Assembly: GCF_001493375.1 (NCBI RefSeq)
Contig: NZ_LN929755.1
Span: 62,001 to 126,000 of the forward strand
DNA: 64,000 nt
Direction: 5' to 3'
From: Streptomyces specialis
GTDB taxonomy: Bacteria > Actinomycetota > Actinomycetes > Streptomycetales > Streptomycetaceae
This document shows, one piece after another, positions 59,339 through 64,000 of the stretch. Within the stretch, counting starts at the first letter, position 1. Each line of letters starts with the position of its first letter. Position numbers and translations under genes: made by a program. Below the pieces are notes generated by a model. That model was not told the origin of the DNA and searched no databases. It worked only from the letters and a program-made list of their open reading frames with translations.

Positions 59339-60151
59339 ATGTCAGGAACCCATACGCGATATGCGGGATCGAGCCAGGGGTATCGCGGGCGGAACTCCAC
59401 CGCCGACCGCGCGCTGGACATCCTTCTGCTCTTCGCCGACGACCGCCTGGCCCTCACCGCCGGCGAGGTCGCGACCCATCTGGGCGTCGCCCGCTCCACG
59501 GCCTACCGCTATCTCCAGAGCCTCACCTCCAACGGCTTCCTGACGGAGAACGAGGACGGCGGCCCCGGCTTCCGCCTCGGCCCCCGCGTCCTCGACCTCG
59601 CCCGCCTCGCCCGCAAGGGCGTCGGCCTCTCCGGGCTCGCCCGGCCCGTCATGCGCGACCTCGTCCGCCGCACCGGCCACCCCGCGCTCCTCACCCGCCG
59701 CGCCGGGCCCGCCGTCGTCTGCCTGGAACGCGAGGAGGCCGGGCACACCCTGCGGCTGAGCTACGAACGCGGCCAGGTGCTGCCCGTGAACGCCGGCGCC
59801 GCCGCCCTCGTCCTGCTGGCCTGGGCGCCCCCCGGCGACCTCGACGAGCTGCTCGCCGGGCCGCTCCCCCGTTTCACCGACGCCACCCTCACCGACCCGG
59901 ACGCGCTGCGCGGACGGCTGGCGGCGATCCGCGAGCACGGGCACGCGCTCGGCCGCGGCGAGCTGGACCCGGACGTCATCGGCATCGCGGCCCCCGTGCG
60001 CGGCGAGGACGGCCGGGTCGTCGCCGCGCTCAGCGTCGCCGCCTTCTCCCCCCGCGTGCCCGACACCGAGGCGCCCCGTTTCGTGGCGGCGGTGCGCGAG
60101 GCGGCGGACGAGCTGTCCGGCCGGATACGCGACGCGGCCGGCACCGGCTGA
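59339..60151 (+). CDS. IclR-family transcriptional regulator
   Basis: 270 residues. N-terminal winged helix about 20-80: STADRALDILLLFADDRLAL, TAGEVATHLGVARSTAYRYL, QSLTSNGFLTE. C-terminal IclR effector domain: LPVNAGAAALVLLAWAPPGD and GRGELDPDVIGIAAPVRGED. IclR regulators commonly control aromatic catabolism, which fits the neighbours on both sides. Confidence 0.93.
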   Translation: MSGTHTRYAGSSQGYRGRNSTADRALDILLLFADDRLALTAGEVATHLGVARSTAYRYLQSLTSNGFLTENEDGGPGFRLGPRVLDLARLARKGVGLSGLARPVMRDLVRRTGHPALLTRRAGPAVVCLEREEAGHTLRLSYERGQVLPVNAGAAALVLLAWAPPGDLDELLAGPLPRFTDATLTDPDALRGRLAAIREHGHALGRGELDPDVIGIAAPVRGEDGRVVAALSVAAFSPRVPDTEAPRFVAAVREAADELSGRIRDAAGTG

Positions 60152-60167
60152 GACCGGTGCCGGCCGC
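60134..60167. terminator. Bidirectional terminator between iclR-type and FAD-monooxygenase genes
   Basis: Perfect 14-base stem GCGGCCGGCACCGG around CTGAGA, covering the IclR stop. Confidence 0.8.
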
Positions 60168-60174
60168 TCCCGGA

Positions 60175-61782
60175 TCAGGGGCCGGTCAGCCGGGTCCTGA
60201 GGGCGGCGCCCACCGAGGCCAGCTCGTCGGGCCCCATGACGGCGGCGATGTACCGATCGGGCTTCACCAGCACGAACCGGTTCCGCGCGGCGGCCAGCGC
60301 CTCCTCCAGCCGCCCGTCCGCGTCCGCCACGGCGTGACGGCCGGGAGCGGGGCGCGGCAGGCGGTCGCCGAGGAACACGTCGATCCGGCGGATCGGCCAG
60401 GTCGCGTCCCGCCACGGCGCGGACCCCAGCCGCTCCCAGGCGGCGTCCGGGACATCGACGCCGAGCAGCGCCAGGCCGTGGCCGAGGACGTCGTCCAGCC
60501 GCCGGGGCCGCAGACTGGGCGGCACCAGGACCCGGGGCTGGGGCAGCGGCGTGCCGGTCAGCGGGTGGTCGCCGAAGACCAGCCCCGCCGTGTGCCGGGC
60601 CCGGGGCCGGAACCGCATCTCCGTCAGGTAGCGGCGGCCGGGAGGCGTCAGCAGCAGCGCGCGGGCCGCCACGTCACGGGCCAGGGCGCGGCGGCGCCCG
60701 GTGGTCATCACGATGTCGCCGAGCCGTTCGGAGAAACGGACCATGGCGGTGGCGTGCGGGCGGCGCTCCGCCTCGTAGGTGTCCAGCAGCCCGTGCCCGG
60801 CGCGGCCGTGCCAGACCTCGTCGATCTTCCAGGCGAGATTGGCGGCGTCCCGCACCCCGGAGTTGAGGCCCTGCCCGGCGAACGGCGGCATCATGTGGGC
60901 GGCGTCGCCCAGCAGCAGGCAGCGGCCGTCGCGCCAGCGGTCGGCGATCACCGCGTTGAACGTGTAGGTGGTGCAGCGTTCGATCTGGTCCTCGGTGAGG
61001 GACCGGTAGGGCGCCACGAGCCGCCGGACGGTCTCGAAGCCGGGGCTGACGCCCTTCTCCCCCTCACCGGGGTGGAGCAGGAACTCGTACCGGCAACGCC
61101 CGTTGCGGCCCGGCACGATGACGGTGGGCCGGTCGGGCGTGCCGCGGTGCATGCCGAAGCGCTCGTCGTGGTGGTCGCCGGTGGTGTCGGCGACCAGCCA
61201 CACCACCTGGTGGCTGGTGCCGGTCATGTCGATGCCGCGCAGCTCGCGGACCGTGGAACGGCCCCCGTCGCACGCCAGCACCCAGGAGACGCGGAGTTCC
61301 TCGGCCGCCTCCGCCGCGCCGGCGCCGGTCGCGCGCAGCCCGGCGGTGGCGCCGTCGGCGTCCTCGGTGACCGACACCAGCTCGGTGGAGAAGCGGACCT
61401 CGGCCCCGGGACGGGACTTGAGCGAGTCCAGCAGGACCCGCTCCAGCTCCGGCTGGGCGAACTGGTTCTTGAACGGGTAGCCCAGCCGGTACGGTTCGGG
61501 TCCCTGGGCGTGGAACAGGACCCGGCCGCGCCGGTCGTAGTAGCGGGTGCCGGTGCCCGGCACGACGATCTCCAGCACCTTGTCGGCGAGGTCGGCGGCC
61601 TGGAGGGTCCGCAGCGACTCGTCGTCCAGGCTGATGGCCTTGGCCTCGTCGCTGGTGGAGGCGTTGCGCTCGACCAGCACGACGGGCACACCGCGGGCGG
61701 CCAGCAGGTTGGCGACGGTCAGCCCGACCGGGCCGCCGCCCACCACGAGCACCGGCTCGGTGGCCCTGGCGTGGCCGCTCAT
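60175..61782 (-). CDS. FAD-dependent aromatic monooxygenase (MhpA/PHBH type)
   Basis: 535 residues. FAD GxGxxG as VLVVGGGPVGLTVANLLAAR, the DG motif ACDGGRSTVRELRG and GDAAHMMPPFAGQGLNSGVR, all of the class A flavin hydroxylases; C-terminal thioredoxin-like tail (VLVKPDRYIAAVM). The ATG overlaps the alcohol dehydrogenase stop by four bases. Would hydroxylate a phenolic or 3-(3-hydroxyphenyl)propionate-like substrate. Confidence 0.93.
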   Translation of the reverse strand: MSGHARATEPVLVVGGGPVGLTVANLLAARGVPVVLVERNASTSDEAKAISLDDESLRTLQAADLADKVLEIVVPGTGTRYYDRRGRVLFHAQGPEPYRLGYPFKNQFAQPELERVLLDSLKSRPGAEVRFSTELVSVTEDADGATAGLRATGAGAAEAAEELRVSWVLACDGGRSTVRELRGIDMTGTSHQVVWLVADTTGDHHDERFGMHRGTPDRPTVIVPGRNGRCRYEFLLHPGEGEKGVSPGFETVRRLVAPYRSLTEDQIERCTTYTFNAVIADRWRDGRCLLLGDAAHMMPPFAGQGLNSGVRDAANLAWKIDEVWHGRAGHGLLDTYEAERRPHATAMVRFSERLGDIVMTTGRRRALARDVAARALLLTPPGRRYLTEMRFRPRARHTAGLVFGDHPLTGTPLPQPRVLVPPSLRPRRLDDVLGHGLALLGVDVPDAAWERLGSAPWRDATWPIRRIDVFLGDRLPRPAPGRHAVADADGRLEEALAAARNRFVLVKPDRYIAAVMGPDELASVGAALRTRLTGP

Positions 61783-62879
61783 GGGTTGACCACCGCCATC
61801 CAGATCGGCTCGGTGCGGCTCTGCATGGCGGCGACGGCGCGGTCGGCCTCGGCCAGCGGGAAGCGGTGGGTGATCAGCTCGTCCACGTCGAGCGCGCCGC
61901 GCTCCAGCAGGCCGAGGACCTCGACCGCGTCGGTGCGGGTGCAGGCCCGGGTCCCCACCACGCGCCAGCAGTTGACCATCAGGGCGATCATCGGGAACGG
62001 CAGCGGGGCGCGGTTGGCGCCCATGTGGACCAGGGTGCCGCCGGTGGTGAGCGCGGCCATCGCCTGATAGGTCGCGGGCCCGTCGGGCACGAAGTCCAGC
62101 ACGGCGTCCGCGCCTTCGGGAACGACGCGGCGCAGGGCCGAGGTCAGGCCCTGGCCGGTCTCCCAGCCGGCCGGCAGCTCCTCCAGCGCGACGGTCTCGG
62201 TGGGCACGTCGCCCGCCAGGTGCCGTACGGCGTCGAGGCGTTCGGCGCTGCGGCCGACCAGGATCAGCCGGGCGACGCCGTAATGGGGGGCGAGCTTGAT
62301 GGTGGCGGTGCCCATGGTGCCGGTGGCGGCGGTGACGATCAGGGTCGAACCCAGCGGCAGATCGGCGCACTTCAGCGCCCGGACGGCGTTGGCCAGGTCG
62401 TGCACCTTGGCGCCGACGTCGAAGCCGACCATGTCGGGCAGCGGGTCGATCAGCCAGTGCGGGGCGCGCACGTACTCGGCGAGCCCGCCGTCGTGGTACG
62501 CGTCGTACAGCGGCATGGGGACGTCGCTGAACGCGGCGTGCCCCATCATCGCCTGCTGCCGGCACATCATCTCGCGGTCGGTCCGGCAGTAACGGCAGGA
62601 CCGGCAGGTGAGGTTGGGGTGCACCCTGACCCGGTCCCCCACCGCGACGCCGGTCACTCCGGAGCCGACGGCGGCGACGGTCCCGGCGGCCTCGTGGCCG
62701 AGGGTGGTGGGCAGGTGCTTGAACGCGCCCTGGGCGAGGAGCTTCATCATGCCGGGCGCGAGTCCGGCGGAGGCGACCTTGACGAGGACGTCCAGGGGTC
62801 CGGGCTCGGGCACGGATATCTTCGTCAGGTGCAGCGCGTCGGAGCCTTGTTCGGCCCGCGCGGCCAGCATGGCGGTCAT
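61779..62879 (-). CDS. Zinc-type alcohol dehydrogenase
   Basis: 366 residues of the MDR family. GHEAAGTVAAVGSGVTGVAV near 60, four-Cys structural zinc site CRSCRYCRTDREMMC near 95-109, and nucleotide motif VTAATGTMGTATIKLA. The usual catalytic Cys at the GLC/ICGT site is replaced (SAGLAPGMMKLL), so the catalytic zinc site may differ. Middle gene of the minus-strand operon. Confidence 0.9.
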   Translation of the reverse strand: MTAMLAARAEQGSDALHLTKISVPEPGPLDVLVKVASAGLAPGMMKLLAQGAFKHLPTTLGHEAAGTVAAVGSGVTGVAVGDRVRVHPNLTCRSCRYCRTDREMMCRQQAMMGHAAFSDVPMPLYDAYHDGGLAEYVRAPHWLIDPLPDMVGFDVGAKVHDLANAVRALKCADLPLGSTLIVTAATGTMGTATIKLAPHYGVARLILVGRSAERLDAVRHLAGDVPTETVALEELPAGWETGQGLTSALRRVVPEGADAVLDFVPDGPATYQAMAALTTGGTLVHMGANRAPLPFPMIALMVNCWRVVGTRACTRTDAVEVLGLLERGALDVDELITHRFPLAEADRAVAAMQSRTEPIWMAVVNP

Positions 62880-62922
62880 AGGGCGTCGCCTTCTCGTGTC
62901 GTTCGGTACGGCGGGGGGTCGG

Positions 62923-63906
62923 TCAGTCGCGCAGGGCGGCGAGGAGGCCGGGGGTGTACGGCTCGGCGGTGCGGGAGGTCTCGGCGACCTGCGGCAGCGC
63001 GCGGTCCGACAGCAGCACGATGTGCTCGCTGTCCGCCGTGTGGACGCTGGTGTGGGCCAGGCCGAGGGGGATGCGCGTGAAGTCGCCCGGCTCCAGCCGG
63101 ACGACGCCGCGCTGGGTGACCAGGGTGCGGGTGCCGCTGATCTGGTACTGGATCTCGTCGGCGTCCAGGGTGCGGCGGTAGACGCGGCCGTCGCAGGCGG
63201 CCGCGCGCACGGTGCCCAGGCGCAGCGCGGGCGAGCGGTAGAGCCAGGTGGTGCCGGGCGCGTCGGCGCCGCGCAGCACCCGCAGCCGCTCCTTCTCGGT
63301 GAACGCCCGCTCCAGCAGGGAGCGTTCGTTCACCGGGAAGACGGCGATGTCGTGGCCGGGGGTGCCCATGCACTGGGTGACCGCCTCGTTGATCTCGCCG
63401 GGCTCCCAGCCGGGGAACGGCGGCAGGACCGGCTCGGACAGCCGCACCGGCTCCCGCTCCTCGGCCACGGGGGCGGGCGTGTAGAAGAGGAGATGGCTCT
63501 CCCGGCGCCCGTAGTTGTCGTGCGCGACGCCGCGCGGCAGGCGGGAGAACTCCCCGGGCCGGTGCTCCACGACGCCCAGCTCGGTCATCAGGGTCCGCTC
63601 GCCCGCGACCTGGTACGAGATCTCGTCCACGTCGCTGTTGCGGTGGTAGAACGGCTGCCGGTTGTCCATGGTCTGCCACTCGACGCGGACCCGGTCGTTC
63701 TCGTAGACGCCACGCGGCGGTGCGAACGGCCGCGCCGTGTATTGCTGGGGGAAGTGCACGACGGTCAACGGGTCGTGGTCGCGCCAGAGTTTGACGGGGA
63801 ACGGGCTGGGGTGCGGCGGCCCGAGCAGCGCGTCCTCGTCCCGCTCGACGGTGCGCAGCGGCTCGTCGGAGCCCATCACCGCGATGACCTCGGAGACGGT
63901 TCCCAT
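62923..63906 (-). CDS. Bicupin, homogentisate-dioxygenase-like
   Basis: 327 residues with two cupin halves: DVDEISYQVAGERTLMTELG with HRPGEFSRLPRGVAHDNYGR, and DADEIQYQISGTRTLVTQRG with RLEPGDFTRIPLGLAHTSVH. This twofold pattern is seen in homogentisate 1,2-dioxygenase-like proteins. First complete gene of the operon here; it may be the ring-cleaving dioxygenase of the cluster. Confidence 0.78.
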   Translation of the reverse strand: MGTVSEVIAVMGSDEPLRTVERDEDALLGPPHPSPFPVKLWRDHDPLTVVHFPQQYTARPFAPPRGVYENDRVRVEWQTMDNRQPFYHRNSDVDEISYQVAGERTLMTELGVVEHRPGEFSRLPRGVAHDNYGRRESHLLFYTPAPVAEEREPVRLSEPVLPPFPGWEPGEINEAVTQCMGTPGHDIAVFPVNERSLLERAFTEKERLRVLRGADAPGTTWLYRSPALRLGTVRAAACDGRVYRRTLDADEIQYQISGTRTLVTQRGVVRLEPGDFTRIPLGLAHTSVHTADSEHIVLLSDRALPQVAETSRTAEPYTPGLLAALRD

Positions 63907-63965
63907 GGGAACTCCCTTGTTCCTTGAGTGACGTGAGTGAACGTGAGCGACGTGCGGATCCGGGC

Positions 63966-64000
63966 TCAGGCGGCCGGGGGCAGGTGGTGGTCGAGGAAGG
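63966..64000 (-). CDS. C-terminal end of the next gene of the catabolic operon
   Basis: The minus strand reads FLDHHLPPAA and stops at 63968-63966; the rest lies beyond the window. Too short to identify. Confidence 0.5.
   Translation of the reverse strand, partial: FLDHHLPPAA

Overview
The window is from a high-GC actinomycete, most likely a Streptomyces. The signs are very high GC throughout, GTG and ATG starts with four-base ATGA/GTGA overlaps, families typical of the genus (secreted I36-like proteins, LuxR/XRE regulators, TerD, a DUF7848-like protein, a stand-alone CYP102-type P450, an Rhs polymorphic toxin) and a vanRS/vanJ/vanK/vanHAX cluster laid out like that of S. coelicolor. No RNA gene or CRISPR array was seen.

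The assembly is not clean. Four stretches (about 17466-17646, 19465-19545, 37384-37575 and 39246-39508) contain recognisable Illumina Nextera adapter sequence, three of them with the same i7 index (AGGCAGAA). They cut at least six genes. Two cuts fall inside single genes (a ribokinase and an ADP-ribosylglycohydrolase) whose two halves lie on either side, so at those places the flanks are probably truly neighbours and the insert is junk. Proteins read across these places are artefacts.

Layout. 1-4.2 kb: a lipoprotein plus MacB-like efflux system. 4.3-6.2 kb: a LuxR regulator with two paralogous secreted I36-like proteins. 6.6-13.2 kb: an Rhs toxin with its overlapping immunity gene and a graveyard of older toxin/immunity pieces. 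13.6-17.4 kb: XRE regulators and a RelBE-type toxin-antitoxin pair with a decayed partial copy. 17.4-21.9 kb: broken pieces (membrane protein, cupredoxin-like lipoprotein, DUF4240) then a HemK-like methyltransferase, a CDGSH protein and a heme-oxygenase-fold protein. 22-26 kb: a large membrane protein and a GT87/PAP2 fusion.

26.1-34.9 kb: the vancomycin-resistance regulon. VanRS senses the drug; VanH makes D-lactate, VanA makes D-Ala-D-Lac, VanX removes D-Ala-D-Ala, a dedicated second MurF loads the depsipeptide, VanK adds the cross-bridge residue and VanJ is accessory. Four promoters share one conserved element placed exactly 34 nt before an ATG.

34.9-44.2 kb: a tightly overlapped minus-strand operon of a LacI regulator, four unlike ADP-ribosylglycohydrolase-family proteins, a ribokinase, a CaiB-type CoA-transferase and a CitE-like lyase. 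I do not recognise this as a described pathway; it may break down a ribosylated compound. 44.3-53.9 kb: mostly single genes (phosphoesterase, secreted DUF6081-like protein, methyltransferase, P450, TetR with a divergent Baeyer-Villiger-type monooxygenase, TerD, saccharopine-dehydrogenase-like reductase).

53.9-57.6 kb: a 2-oxoglutarate/Fe(II) oxygenase next to an unusual methyltransferase-carnitine acyltransferase fusion. Together they resemble a compact methylate/hydroxylate/O-acylate pathway. 57.8-64 kb: an aromatic-type catabolic cluster (fumarylacetoacetate-hydrolase family, VOC protein, IclR, FAD monooxygenase, zinc alcohol dehydrogenase, bicupin) that continues past the window end.
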